Positions 28,885 to 38,107 of a DNA stretch of 64,000 nucleotides are shown in pieces; position 1 is the first letter of the stretch; each line of letters begins with the position of its first letter. Below the pieces are notes generated by a model. It saw nothing but the letters and a program-made list of their open reading frames with translations, did not search any database and was not told the origin of the DNA. Source of the DNA: Biformimicrobium ophioploci. Its GTDB lineage: Bacteria; Pseudomonadota; Gammaproteobacteria; Pseudomonadales; Cellvibrionaceae. The stretch lies in contig NZ_BSYJ01000004.1 of assembly GCF_030270605.1 (NCBI RefSeq), forward strand, positions 428,576 through 492,575, in the 5' to 3' direction. Both the position numbers and the translations under genes were made by a program.

Positions 28885-31611
28885 ATGCTGCTCACTTCCA
28901 AACTCAGCCTGCCCGACATCCCGGAAACCTTCCTGGAGAGGCAACGCCTGCGTGAGCAGTTATCCAGTTGCAGTTGCGACCAGCTGGTGCTTATCACGGC
29001 GCCAGCAGGGTATGGCAAGACCAGCCTTGTGGCAGACTGGGTTGCCACGCTCGAGCACCCGGTGGCCTGGCTGTCACTGGACAAGGCGGACAACGAGCCG
29101 AGCCAGTTTTGCCGTTACCTGATTGAAAGTATTCACCTGGCCACCGGCAACGGCGTGCCTGAGTGCCGCAAGATGGTGGCGGCGAACCCCAAGGAAGACC
29201 CGACCCTGCTGATGAGCCAGTTGTTCGCGGAGCTGCGCTACCTGAGTAGCGAGTTGCGTATCGTGCTGGACGACTACCACCAGATCGATAACCCCGATGT
29301 CCATGAAATCACCCGCTTCCTGCTGCGCCATGCGCCGGCGGGCATTGGCATCGTCATCACCAGCCGCAGCCAGCCGCCGCTCGGGCTCGCATCGCTGCGG
29401 CTGCAGGGGCGACTGGCGGAGCTCGACAATCGCGAGCTGGCATTGACCGCAGCGGAAATCGGGGAGATGCTGTCGCAGCGCCTGCCGTTCAGCCTCCGCA
29501 GCGACCGGGTCGAACAGGTGTTGCAGATTACCGAGGGCTGGCCGCCGGCGGTACAGTTGCTGGGTCTCACCGTGCGCGATGAGCAGGAGCTGGACAAGAC
29601 CGTCAAGGACCTCGAGCGCGGTCACAGTCATATCCTCGACTACCTGGCGGAAGAGGTGCTCGAGCGCCTGCCCGAAGACCTGCGCAATTTTCTCGCCAGT
29701 ACCTGCATCCTTTCCCGAATCAATGCCGACCTTGCCGAATCCCTGAGCGGCCTGCCCAATGGCCAGCAATTGCTGGAGCAGGTAGCCAGCCGCGGCCTGT
29801 TCCTGCAGGCGCTGGATTCCAGTCGCGAGTGGTTTCGATACCACCCGGTTTTTGCACGCTTCCTGCAGCGCCAGTTGCTGGACCAGGATAAATCCCGTGC
29901 GCTGCACCTGAAGGCCAGTGACAGCTGGCAGGCGGCCGGGCAGCACATGGAAGCCCTGCGTCATGCGCTGCGGGCCGGTGACCCCGAGCGCGTGCAGGAG
30001 TTGCTTCAGGCCAGCGGTGAATTGTTGTTACGTGAAGGCCAGCACCGGATGCTGGGTGAGTGTTTCGAGTGGCTGGGGGAGGATGCGCTCAAGCGCAGTG
30101 CCCATTTCACCCTGCTGGCGGCCAAGCTGGCGCGCGACCAGTACGAGTATGACAAGGCCGAAAAACTGCTGGCCAGCGCCGAGAGCTGGCTGACCCGGCA
30201 CGACCGGGAACAGTGGGCCCGGCACGATGGCGCGTTCGCCACGGTGCGGGCCCAGGCCGCCGTGGCCAGGGGCAACACCCTGGCGGCGGTGGAATATGCC
30301 AGCGCGGCGCTGGAGCAGTTGCAGCCAGAACAGACGGGTGAGCGTATCAGTGCACTGCTGGTCACAGGCGAGGCGAGTTTCTGCCTCGGTGAACTGGCCC
30401 AGGCACAGGCGCACATGGAAGAGGTAGAAGGCCTCGCCCATTCCGAGGCGGATTATCCCAGCGAGGCCTGGGCGCTGTGCCAGCAGACCGAAATCGCCAT
30501 CGCGAGCGGCAAGCTGAAAAAAGCCACGCTGCTGCAGAAAAAAGCCCACAAGCTGGTGGAAGAACACCATCTGGGCGGCCTGCCGATTGCCGAGTTTATT
30601 TCCCGTCTGGCCGCACAATTGCAGTGGGAAAGTTTTGACCTGGAGGCAGCCGGCAACTCTGCGCGTCGCGGCATGCAGATCAATCGTAAGGTGGGCGAGC
30701 GCTGGCTGTTGCCGGAATACACGCTGTTGCTGAAGATCGCCTGGGCGCGCGGGGAGAAAGAAGAATGCGAGGAGTGGCTGGCGCGCATAGACCAGCTGCT
30801 CAGCAGTGAACGTTACCACCGCGACTGGGTCGCGAACGCCGACTCCACCCGTATGCTGGTATGGCGTGCCCTGCGCGACAATGAGCCCATCGCCGCCTGG
30901 CTGGAAAGTGCTGAACCGGTTGCCGACAGTCCCAATAACCACTTTGAGCAGTGCCACGGCCGCAACCATGTACGTGCGCTGGTGGAGCTGGGGCGCTGGT
31001 CCGATGCCGGCCGCGTGCTGACCAGGCTGGAGCGCGCCGGCACCCAGTGTGGGCTGGTGACAGACAGCCTGCGCAACAGCATCCTTAGGGCGCAGCTCCA
31101 GTGGCTGCAGGAGCAGCGTGACGAGGCGTTGCAAACCCTGCGCGGAGCGCTACAGGTATCGCTGGAAAGCAATTACGTGGCCAGTTTCCTGCAGCTTGGC
31201 AAGCTGTTGATCGTCATGCTGAAGGCCCTGTTGCAGGCGGAAGGTGGCGACGTACCGCTGGACGAGGCGCTGCGCGCCCGCGCCGAGCAGCTGGTGAAGG
31301 TTGCCCAGCAGATTCCCGAGCTGGATGGTGGGATCAGTATTGAGCTGGACGCGGCGATTATCGAGGAGATCCTGTCCAGCGACGCAGTCCCCGATGTGTT
31401 GCGCCACTCGCCGCTGACTCCACGTGAATGGCAGGTTCTCAATGCCATCCACTCCGGCCTGTCGAACGAGCGCATCGCACGGCATTTCAAGGTCGCGCCC
31501 AGCACCATCAAGACCCATATCCGCAGCCTCTACCAGAAGCTGGACGTGCGTGACCGGCAGGAGGCGATTGCGCTGGCAGAGCGCATGCTGCGTTCCGTGC
31601 AGGACCGCTAG
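28885..31611 (+). CDS. malT: MalT-type LuxR family transcriptional activator
   Basis: A 908-residue STAND-class regulator, close to the 901 residues of E. coli MalT and collinear with it. Parts: N-terminal MLLTSKLSLP, Walker A APAGYGKT (39-46), sensor/Walker B LRIVLDDYHQ, an arginine-rich NOD region, a long TPR-like superhelix (about 440-800), and a C-terminal LuxR helix-turn-helix (LTPREWQVLNAIHSGLSNERIARHFKVAP, about 840-900). MalT binds maltotriose and ATP, then oligomerises on GGGGAKGAGG boxes to activate mal genes. It directly precedes the maltodextrin locus. Elements with GGGGAKG half-sites lie upstream of four units here. Confidence 0.9.
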   Translation: MLLTSKLSLPDIPETFLERQRLREQLSSCSCDQLVLITAPAGYGKTSLVADWVATLEHPVAWLSLDKADNEPSQFCRYLIESIHLATGNGVPECRKMVAANPKEDPTLLMSQLFAELRYLSSELRIVLDDYHQIDNPDVHEITRFLLRHAPAGIGIVITSRSQPPLGLASLRLQGRLAELDNRELALTAAEIGEMLSQRLPFSLRSDRVEQVLQITEGWPPAVQLLGLTVRDEQELDKTVKDLERGHSHILDYLAEEVLERLPEDLRNFLASTCILSRINADLAESLSGLPNGQQLLEQVASRGLFLQALDSSREWFRYHPVFARFLQRQLLDQDKSRALHLKASDSWQAAGQHMEALRHALRAGDPERVQELLQASGELLLREGQHRMLGECFEWLGEDALKRSAHFTLLAAKLARDQYEYDKAEKLLASAESWLTRHDREQWARHDGAFATVRAQAAVARGNTLAAVEYASAALEQLQPEQTGERISALLVTGEASFCLGELAQAQAHMEEVEGLAHSEADYPSEAWALCQQTEIAIASGKLKKATLLQKKAHKLVEEHHLGGLPIAEFISRLAAQLQWESFDLEAAGNSARRGMQINRKVGERWLLPEYTLLLKIAWARGEKEECEEWLARIDQLLSSERYHRDWVANADSTRMLVWRALRDNEPIAAWLESAEPVADSPNNHFEQCHGRNHVRALVELGRWSDAGRVLTRLERAGTQCGLVTDSLRNSILRAQLQWLQEQRDEALQTLRGALQVSLESNYVASFLQLGKLLIVMLKALLQAEGGDVPLDEALRARAEQLVKVAQQIPELDGGISIELDAAIIEEILSSDAVPDVLRHSPLTPREWQVLNAIHSGLSNERIARHFKVAPSTIKTHIRSLYQKLDVRDRQEAIALAERMLRSVQDR

Positions 31612-31640
31612 AGAAGCTACCTTGCTCTTCCCCCAATGCT

Positions 31641-31661
31641 CCTCCCCCCGGGTGGGGGAGG
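31641..31661. promoter_or_regulatory. Candidate MalT operator, site 1 (alpha-glucosidase promoter)
   Basis: Inverted half-sites: CCTCCCC (31641-31647; GGGGAGG on the other strand) and GGGGAGG (31655-31661), 7 bp apart, 78 bp before the glucosidase ATG. On the minus strand the extended decamer GGGGAGGAGC (31638-31647) matches the E. coli MalT box at 9 of 10 bases, and GGGGAAGAGC (31624-31633) at 8 of 10, a 14-bp tandem spacing. Confidence 0.6.
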
Positions 31662-31739
31662 CACGACCCGCCAGTGGTGCCCATAATGTGTACAACTACA
31701 TTTGTACAAGATCGGCAAGACCCGAATTCAGAGTCGAAC

Positions 31740-33362
31740 ATGAGCGGAATCAATCCAGAATGGTGGCGCGCCAGCGTTATCTATCAAGTCTATCCACGCA
31801 GTTTTTGTGATGCGAACGGTGACGGCGTCGGTGACCTGCCGGGCATCACCAGCAAACTGGACTATATCCGTTCCCTGGGCGTGGATGCGGTGTGGATTTC
31901 GCCGTTTTTCAAGTCGCCGATGGCCGATTTTGGCTACGACGTATCCGATTACCGCGATGTTGACCCGCTGTTCGGCAAGCTCGAGGACTTCGATCGCCTG
32001 ATCGAGGCCGCCCACGAGCGCGGTATCAAGATCATCATCGACCAGATCCTGAGTCATTCCTCTGACCAGCATCCATGGTTCGAAGAGAGCCGCTCCAGCC
32101 GCGACAATGCCAAGGCCGACTGGTACGTGTGGGCCGATCCCAAGCCGGACGGCAGTGTACCGAACAATTGGATGTCCAACTTTGGCGGCAGCGCCTGGCG
32201 CTGGTGCACCCGTCGTCGCCAGTACTACCTGACCAACTTCCTGAAAGAGCAGCCGGACCTGAACCTGCACAACCCGGAAGTCCAGGAGCAGCTGCTGGCA
32301 GACATGAAATTCTGGCTGGATCGCGGTGTCGACGGTTTCCGCCTGGATGCGATCAACCACGCGTTCCACAACGAGTCGCTGCAGGACAATCCGGCACGCC
32401 CCCTGGAGCTGGACAAAAATGGCCAGGTACCGGTGAATACCTACCAGTACCAGTGGCACATTCACGATAAGTCACAGCCGGAAAACCTGGTATTCCTGCA
32501 GCGCGTGCGCGAGCTGATGGACCAGTACCCGGATACCGTGACCGTGGGTGAGGTGGGTGACGATAACACCCACAAGATCATGGCCGAGTACACCACGGAT
32601 AACCGCCTGCACATGGCTTACTCCTTCGACCTGTTGTCCGAGGAATGCAGCGCGGAGTTCCTGCGTGAGACGCTGGCCAAGAACGCAGACGTGATCAACA
32701 AGGGCTGGCCCTGTTGGTCCGTGGGCAACCACGATGTGCCGCGCGTGATGTCGCGCTGGAACAAGGGCTTCGAAGGTGAAATGGCGGAGCAGCGCGCGCG
32801 CCTGTTCCTGCTGATGCAGCTGGCCCTGCGCGGCAGCGTGTGCCTGTACCAGGGCGATGAGCTGGGCCTGACCGAAGCAGAAATTGCCTTTGAAGACCTG
32901 CAGGACCCGTACGGCATCAACCTGTGGCCGGAATTCAAGGGCCGCGACGGTTGCCGCACACCCATGCCGTGGAGCAATGGCGGTGCAGCCAACGCCGGCT
33001 TTTCCCCGGTCAAGCCGTGGCTGCCGGTGCCGCAGGAACACGCCGAGAAAGCGGCGAGCCTGCAGCAGGATGACGCCAGTTCCATGCTCAACCAGTTCCG
33101 CGCGTTGCTCACGTGGTACAAGCAATACCCCCAGCTGGACGCCGCTGAAATGGAAGTGGTTGAAGAGACCGGCGACCTGCTGGTGTTCTACCGCGAGAAT
33201 GTGCTCGTGGTACTGAACCTTGGCGCGGACAACTGCAGCTGGACCCTGCCGGAAGGGCAGGTTGTGGCAGAAGATATTACCCCGGCCGGCTTTGCCGGTG
33301 TCGTAGACGGTAGCAATGTACAGCTGCCGCCTGCGGGTGCACGCGTGCTGAAGCTCGCGTAA
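31740..33362 (+). CDS. GH13 alpha-glucosidase (HaG-like, subfamily 23)
   Basis: A 540-residue cytoplasmic (no signal peptide) GH13 alpha-glucosidase. Asp203 (GFRLDAINH) is the nucleophile, Glu271 (VGEVGDD) the acid/base and Asp332 (VGNHDVPRV) the stabiliser, and YQVYPRSFCDANGDGVGDLPG is the conserved first region. Length and catalytic positions agree closely with Halomonas alpha-glucosidase HaG (nucleophile 202, acid/base 271). It would cleave alpha-1,4-linked maltose and short dextrins to glucose. The ATG at 31740 is preferred over 31674 because family members start at the WWRASVIYQVYPRSF block. A strong terminator follows. Confidence 0.92.
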   Translation: MSGINPEWWRASVIYQVYPRSFCDANGDGVGDLPGITSKLDYIRSLGVDAVWISPFFKSPMADFGYDVSDYRDVDPLFGKLEDFDRLIEAAHERGIKIIIDQILSHSSDQHPWFEESRSSRDNAKADWYVWADPKPDGSVPNNWMSNFGGSAWRWCTRRRQYYLTNFLKEQPDLNLHNPEVQEQLLADMKFWLDRGVDGFRLDAINHAFHNESLQDNPARPLELDKNGQVPVNTYQYQWHIHDKSQPENLVFLQRVRELMDQYPDTVTVGEVGDDNTHKIMAEYTTDNRLHMAYSFDLLSEECSAEFLRETLAKNADVINKGWPCWSVGNHDVPRVMSRWNKGFEGEMAEQRARLFLLMQLALRGSVCLYQGDELGLTEAEIAFEDLQDPYGINLWPEFKGRDGCRTPMPWSNGGAANAGFSPVKPWLPVPQEHAEKAASLQQDDASSMLNQFRALLTWYKQYPQLDAAEMEVVEETGDLLVFYRENVLVVLNLGADNCSWTLPEGQVVAEDITPAGFAGVVDGSNVQLPPAGARVLKLA

Positions 33363-33423
33363 CAGTTCCTTTCGTTCTCGTTTGGAATAGGTCGCCTCGC
33401 GATCTCTCCCTGGCGATTTCTTT

Positions 33424-33448
33424 GCCGGCCCACTGGGCCGGCTTTTTT
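33424..33448 (+). terminator. Rho-independent terminator after alpha-glucosidase
   Basis: Stem GCCGGCCC / GGGCCGGC with loop ACT, followed by six T residues; 62 bp after the stop. Confidence 0.9.
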
Positions 33449-33501
33449 ATGCCTGCATGACTTGTAACTAAAGATCGCAAGGTCAGTAGGGAAAAGAAGT
33501 A

Positions 33502-34401
33502 CTAATCCACATCGCGGCCGCGGCTGGCTTTGAGGATCTCGAACCAGTGCTCGCGCTCGAGTTCAAAGTTGAGCGCGCCCACCGCTTCCCGCACCCGACT
33601 GATCTGGCCGCTGCCGACGATTGGCAGAATTTTCGCCGGGTGGCGCAAGAGCCATGCCAGCGCAATCTGGGACGGGGACGCGTCGTACTCCCGCGCAATA
33701 CTATCGAGGCAGTCGCGCACGCGTTGCTCCTGCTCCCCCACGCCGGTGAATAGTCGCCCACCACCGAATGGTGACCAGCCCATGGGCACAATCTGGTGCT
33801 GCTGGCAGTGGTCCAGCTGGCCGTCGAACAGTGGCTGCGTGTGCAGCACGGAGGCTTCAATCTGGTTGGCCGCCAGCGGACTTTCCAGTCGCGAGGCAAG
33901 CAGGTCGGCCTGGTGCGGCAGGAAATTGGACACTCCGATGGCGCGCACCTTGCCGCTTGCCACGAGTCGGTCGAGGATCTCTGCCGTTTCATCCGCGTTC
34001 ATCAGCGGGTCGGGGCGGTGCAACAGAAGCAGGTCGAGGTAGTCAGTATTGAGTGCGCGCAGGCTGTTCTCAACGCTGTACTCGATGTGCGCGGCACTGG
34101 TGTCATAGTGGTTGAGTCTGTGCGGGCGGCCGCTACCGACCAGCTTGATATCGCATTTACTCACCAGCTGGATCTTTTCCCTGAGTGCCGGTGCCTGCTT
34201 CAGGACATGGCCGAAAGTGGCCTCGCATTGATAGTCGCCGTAGATGTCGGCGAGATCGAAGCTGGTGATGCCCAGCTCCAGTACTTCTTCTGTGAAACGG
34301 AGCCGCGCGTGCGGCTCCATGTTCCAGTCTGTCAGGCGCCACAACCCCATGACCAAGCGGCTGAGGTCCGTATGGCTGCCAGGCAGGCTAATTTTTTCCA
34401 T
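33502..34401 (-). CDS. Aldo/keto reductase (YdhF-like)
   Basis: A 299-residue NADPH-type aldo/keto reductase similar in length and motifs to E. coli YdhF. The tetrad appears as Asp and Tyr in SFDLADIYGDY, Lys in LVSKCDI and His in LLLLHRPDP. A downstream ATG (34401) with AGGAAG 5 bp before is chosen over the TTG at 34419. It begins 14 bp after the pullulanase stop on the same strand, so the two are co-transcribed. Possibly it removes reactive aldehydes formed during sugar overflow; the substrate is unknown. Confidence 0.88.
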   Translation of the reverse strand: MEKISLPGSHTDLSRLVMGLWRLTDWNMEPHARLRFTEEVLELGITSFDLADIYGDYQCEATFGHVLKQAPALREKIQLVSKCDIKLVGSGRPHRLNHYDTSAAHIEYSVENSLRALNTDYLDLLLLHRPDPLMNADETAEILDRLVASGKVRAIGVSNFLPHQADLLASRLESPLAANQIEASVLHTQPLFDGQLDHCQQHQIVPMGWSPFGGGRLFTGVGEQEQRVRDCLDSIAREYDASPSQIALAWLLRHPAKILPIVGSGQISRVREAVGALNFELEREHWFEILKASRGRDVD

Positions 34402-34415
34402 TGATACTTCCTGAT

Positions 34416-37400
34416 TCAAGTGTTTCCACGGCGACCGGCGCTCAGGCGGCGAATGCCGCCAAGCCCCGCCAGCAACAGCAGCAGGTGATACAGTGCACCG
34501 CCGCCGGAGGATTCCCGCGGGGGCTCTTCCGTTTCGTTGCCGGAGTTGTCGCCACCTGAATTGCTGCCGCCGCTATTACTGCCACCGTTGCTGCCACCCC
34601 GAACGACTTCAAATATCGCCGTGGTGCGGGCCGGTACGGTGAAGGTCCCCGTATCCACGGCGTAGGCTGCATTTACGAGGCGGGCGTCAACAGAGTCCTG
34701 CTGCAGCGGATGCAACGCATAGTCGCCATTAGCGTAGTCACTGATTGCGATGCTGTGATCCTGCGTGTCGCCATTGAATATGACGACCATTCGCTGTCGT
34801 TCGGCGTCGTAGGTGCCGTCAGCATCATCGATCTGCATCACAATCACACCGGGAACCTGGTCCGGTCCGGTATTGAGGAATGATACCGCGTCCTTGATCG
34901 CTGTGCCGGTAGGCAGGCGGAAAAGTGCAGAGCTGCTGCGGATTGCCAGGTGTTCGCGGAACATGTCAGACGTAAGCTGCATGGCCTCCTTGCCGGGTAC
35001 CAGGTCGGGATCTGCTAGCAGCGGCTGCATCATTGTCCAGTTGTCACGGTTCTTGTCAGCGATGGGCAGTCCGCGGCCCCAGCCTGTTTGCTCAAAGCTG
35101 AAGTCGAGAATATTGAACCAGTCGCCGGAGTTGTAGCTGTCGCGGTCCATGGATTTGGAGCGCAGGAACTCCTGTCCTGCATGGATAAACGGCACACCCT
35201 GTGCGAACAGTACCAGCGAATTGCTGAACGCCTGCATGCGCACGCGTTCCTCCATCGAGGTTTCAGCGGCGGCTTTTATCTGGATACCATCGAACAGTGT
35301 CTCGTTGTCGTGCGCGGCGATGTAGTTGATGGACTCCTGCGGGTCATCGACATAGCCGGTGGGCTGGCCGTTGTAGATGAAATCCTTGCCGAGCACCAGA
35401 TTGCCGCTCGCGTCCTCGAGTTCAAAGTCCTTCAGGTTGCCGGCGAGGGAAATACGCACCTTGTCTGCCAGTGTCAGCAGGGTGGCTTTTTCGTCACCGT
35501 TGAACTTGCCGTTCGAGTCCGTAAACAGGCCGTTCCCGAAACCCTGTTCCAGGTAGCCGCCAAACGGGTTACCGCCACGCACCGAGTCGCGGATGCGGTC
35601 GTTGAAGGTACCTACGCCGGTACCAGCCATATTGGACTGCCGCGCCTGTACAAAGCGCGCGTCATCGACCACTTCGCCGAAGTTCCAGCCCTCGCCATAC
35701 AGGTAGATGCTGCTGCCGTCGATACCGTCTGTGGCAGCCGTCAGGGACTGCAGCATGGTCTGTGCGTTCAGGATGTTGGCCTTGGTGTGGTGGCCCATCA
35801 GGTCGAAGCGGAAGCCATCCACACGGTAGGCGGTAGCCCAGGTATGCAGGCTGTCCAGCATCAGCTTTTCCATCATGGCGTGTTCGCTGGCGGTGTTCGC
35901 ACAGCAGCTGCTCATCTCGACGCCGCCGTCTGCATTACGGCGGTGGTAGTAGCCGGGGACGATTTTATCGAGGATGGAGTTGTTCCACTGCCCGAAGGAA
36001 CTGGTGTGGTTGTACACCACATCCATGACCACGCGCAGGTTGTCCTCTGCCAGTGCCTGCACCATGCCGCGGAACTCGCGAATACGCGTTGGCCCGTTCG
36101 GCTGGGTAGAGTAGCTGCCCTCCGGCACGGTGAAGTGCAGCGGGTCATAGCCCCAGTTGAAGCCATCGGCGTCGCGGATCGCGTTGACCTTCTCCTGCTG
36201 TATTTCGCTGTCCGGCGCATACACAGAGAGATCCTCGGTCTGGAGTTGGGCGCTGCGGTTTTCATTCACCGTGGCGAAGTCAAATGCCGGCAGCAGGTGG
36301 ATATGGGTGAGGCCGGCGCCGGCGAGCTGGCGCAGGTGCTGTCGCCCGGTACTTTCCGGGTTCGCAAAGGCTGCGAAGGTGCCCCTCTCCACTTCTGGCA
36401 CGGCATTGTCGGCAACGCTGAAATCGCGTACGTGCAGTTCGTAGACGGAGATATCTTCGGCCTGTCCCAGTGCGGGCTTCTCTACCGCGTCCCAGCCCTC
36501 TGGTTTGAGGTCAGCATCGTTCAGGTTGATCACCTGGCTCAGGCGGCTGTTCTCCGACAGGCTGAGGGAGTAGGGGTCGGTGACGCGGTTGGTTTCCACC
36601 TGGCGGCTGAAGTAGGAATACACCTCTACTTCATATTCGTAGTAAGCGCGGTCCCAGCTACTGTCGGTCACTGCCGACCAGGTACCGGTGGCGCCGTCAC
36701 GTGTGGCTTCGAGTACTGCGTCTGGTATTTCCTGTTGCGGGTCGGTGAACAGGCGCACCTGCACGCGACGCGCGGTGGGTGCCCACAGGCGGAATTCGAC
36801 ATTGCTGTCGCTGACCAGTGCGCCCAGTGGGCCGTCGTCATAGAAGCGGCTGTCCAGCATGCCGGCTAGCTGTAATCCGGTAGCGTCCAGCTGCTTGCCG
36901 CTGCCGTCTGCGTGACTGAGCGCCAGCTGATGGCTGGCGACGCTGTTCGCGTCAAAGTCCGCGGGCAGGGCAAAGGCCGAGTAGCCAGCCAGGTGCGGGA
37001 ACTTGTCGGCAACCGCTTGCGGAATATCGGTCGGGGTGAGCGCGATGCTGCCATCGCTGCTGAGGCCTCCGACGCCAAGAGCGAGGCTGGCGTCTGCACT
37101 GTAATGCAGGTGGATCTGGTCGCCGGCACTGGTATCGATATCCCAGAGCAGGGTGTGAGCGTCAACCCAGTGGGCGCGGTCCTTGCTCAGGTCGCCCTTG
37201 GGCACGCCATCACCGCTGACTTCGATCGCCTTGCTGGCGGGGTCGAAGGAAAAGTAGACCTCGTCATTGTCGCTCAGGATCGAAAAGGTAATGTTATTGC
37301 CATTGTCGCCGTAGCTTTCGTCCCAGCCGCGATTCAGGGCGACCTTGAATTCGTAATTGCCGGCTGGCAACGCGGACGTAGTGAAGGTATAGATGCCATC

Positions 37401-37910
37401 GCCGTCCGGGTCCTGCATCCAGCTGCGCAGGCACTGCGGCTGCCAGTCACCGGGGCAGCCCAGAAACGCCTGGAAGTTGCCGGCAACGGTGGCGATGGTG
37501 CTGTTGCGGCTGTCTGTGATCCAGTGCGTCTCGTGGTCGTAGATGAAGACCACTTCCGCATCGGCACCCAGCTGCAACGGGATATTGTTGCCGTCGCGTA
37601 CGGCATTAAGGCCGTAGTTCTCGCCCCAGTCGCCATTGAGGGCGGCCTTGTATTCATAATCTCCCGCAACCAGGCTGAATGCCCTGATCCACTTGTCGCT
37701 GTCGGCATCGTGGGTAAGCATCGACTCCGCACAATCGGGCTGCCAGTCGCCGCTGCAGCCGAGCTGGCTCTGGATTGTGCCCGGTATGTTTACGCTGGCG
37801 GGTGCGGGTGTGTCTGACGCGTTTGCGGTGATTGCGCCGCCGCAAACGAGGGTGAGTGTAAGGATTGAGAGCGCGGATTGCGGTCGCGCGCGAGATGGAA
37901 GGTTTTCCAC
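34416..37910 (-). CDS. pulA: Cell-surface pullulanase (GH13) with GlyGly-CTERM anchor
   Basis: A 1164-residue secreted alpha-1,6-debranching enzyme, GTG start. After a signal peptide (about 1-31) there are two X25-like carbohydrate-binding modules (about 41-130 and 139-232), a pullulanase N-terminal region and a CBM48 domain (about 360-450). The catalytic barrel carries Asp703 (DGFRFDLMG), Glu740 (YLYGEGWNF) and Asp868 (AAHDNET). The C-terminus has a Gly/Ser/Asn-rich linker (1104-1137), then GGG, a hydrophobic stretch and the basic tail RRLSAGRR, a GlyGly-CTERM signal for rhombosortase. It is divergent from the amylase operon, sharing a control region with a candidate MalT site. Confidence 0.92.
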   Translation of the reverse strand: MENLPSRARPQSALSILTLTLVCGGAITANASDTPAPASVNIPGTIQSQLGCSGDWQPDCAESMLTHDADSDKWIRAFSLVAGDYEYKAALNGDWGENYGLNAVRDGNNIPLQLGADAEVVFIYDHETHWITDSRNSTIATVAGNFQAFLGCPGDWQPQCLRSWMQDPDGDGIYTFTTSALPAGNYEFKVALNRGWDESYGDNGNNITFSILSDNDEVYFSFDPASKAIEVSGDGVPKGDLSKDRAHWVDAHTLLWDIDTSAGDQIHLHYSADASLALGVGGLSSDGSIALTPTDIPQAVADKFPHLAGYSAFALPADFDANSVASHQLALSHADGSGKQLDATGLQLAGMLDSRFYDDGPLGALVSDSNVEFRLWAPTARRVQVRLFTDPQQEIPDAVLEATRDGATGTWSAVTDSSWDRAYYEYEVEVYSYFSRQVETNRVTDPYSLSLSENSRLSQVINLNDADLKPEGWDAVEKPALGQAEDISVYELHVRDFSVADNAVPEVERGTFAAFANPESTGRQHLRQLAGAGLTHIHLLPAFDFATVNENRSAQLQTEDLSVYAPDSEIQQEKVNAIRDADGFNWGYDPLHFTVPEGSYSTQPNGPTRIREFRGMVQALAEDNLRVVMDVVYNHTSSFGQWNNSILDKIVPGYYHRRNADGGVEMSSCCANTASEHAMMEKLMLDSLHTWATAYRVDGFRFDLMGHHTKANILNAQTMLQSLTAATDGIDGSSIYLYGEGWNFGEVVDDARFVQARQSNMAGTGVGTFNDRIRDSVRGGNPFGGYLEQGFGNGLFTDSNGKFNGDEKATLLTLADKVRISLAGNLKDFELEDASGNLVLGKDFIYNGQPTGYVDDPQESINYIAAHDNETLFDGIQIKAAAETSMEERVRMQAFSNSLVLFAQGVPFIHAGQEFLRSKSMDRDSYNSGDWFNILDFSFEQTGWGRGLPIADKNRDNWTMMQPLLADPDLVPGKEAMQLTSDMFREHLAIRSSSALFRLPTGTAIKDAVSFLNTGPDQVPGVIVMQIDDADGTYDAERQRMVVIFNGDTQDHSIAISDYANGDYALHPLQQDSVDARLVNAAYAVDTGTFTVPARTTAIFEVVRGGSNGGSNSGGSNSGGDNSGNETEEPPRESSGGGALYHLLLLLAGLGGIRRLSAGRRGNT

Positions 37911-38011
37911 GGTTGGCCCCCAAGGCTGATATCGTTCTGTTTTTATTGGGTTTTTTAGGAAATGAACGCTTTTCCCTGTGTTTGATTAAAATCTCGGGTG
38001 CACCAGAGGGG

Positions 38012-38035
38012 CATCCCACCCTGGCGGGGGGGAGG
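38012..38035. promoter_or_regulatory. Candidate MalT operator, site 2 (amylase operon and pulA)
   Basis: CATCCCA (38012-38018; TGGGATG on the other strand) and GGGGAGG (38029-38035), 10 bp apart, in the 197-bp divergent region. It is 72 bp before the amylase ATG and about 100 bp from the pullulanase start. The left half-site has one mismatch to GGGGATG. Confidence 0.5.
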
Positions 38036-38107
38036 CATTTAGTTTCAGAGGGGGTAGTCTTGGCGGCGAGAATGGCCGTACCTCTATAACAAAATCAAGG
38101 ACATCAC

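Noticed and set aside
35088..36869. 593-residue plus-strand frame opposite the pullulanase
   Set aside because: Shadow of the GC-rich pullulanase gene; the real frame holds all GH13 motifs.
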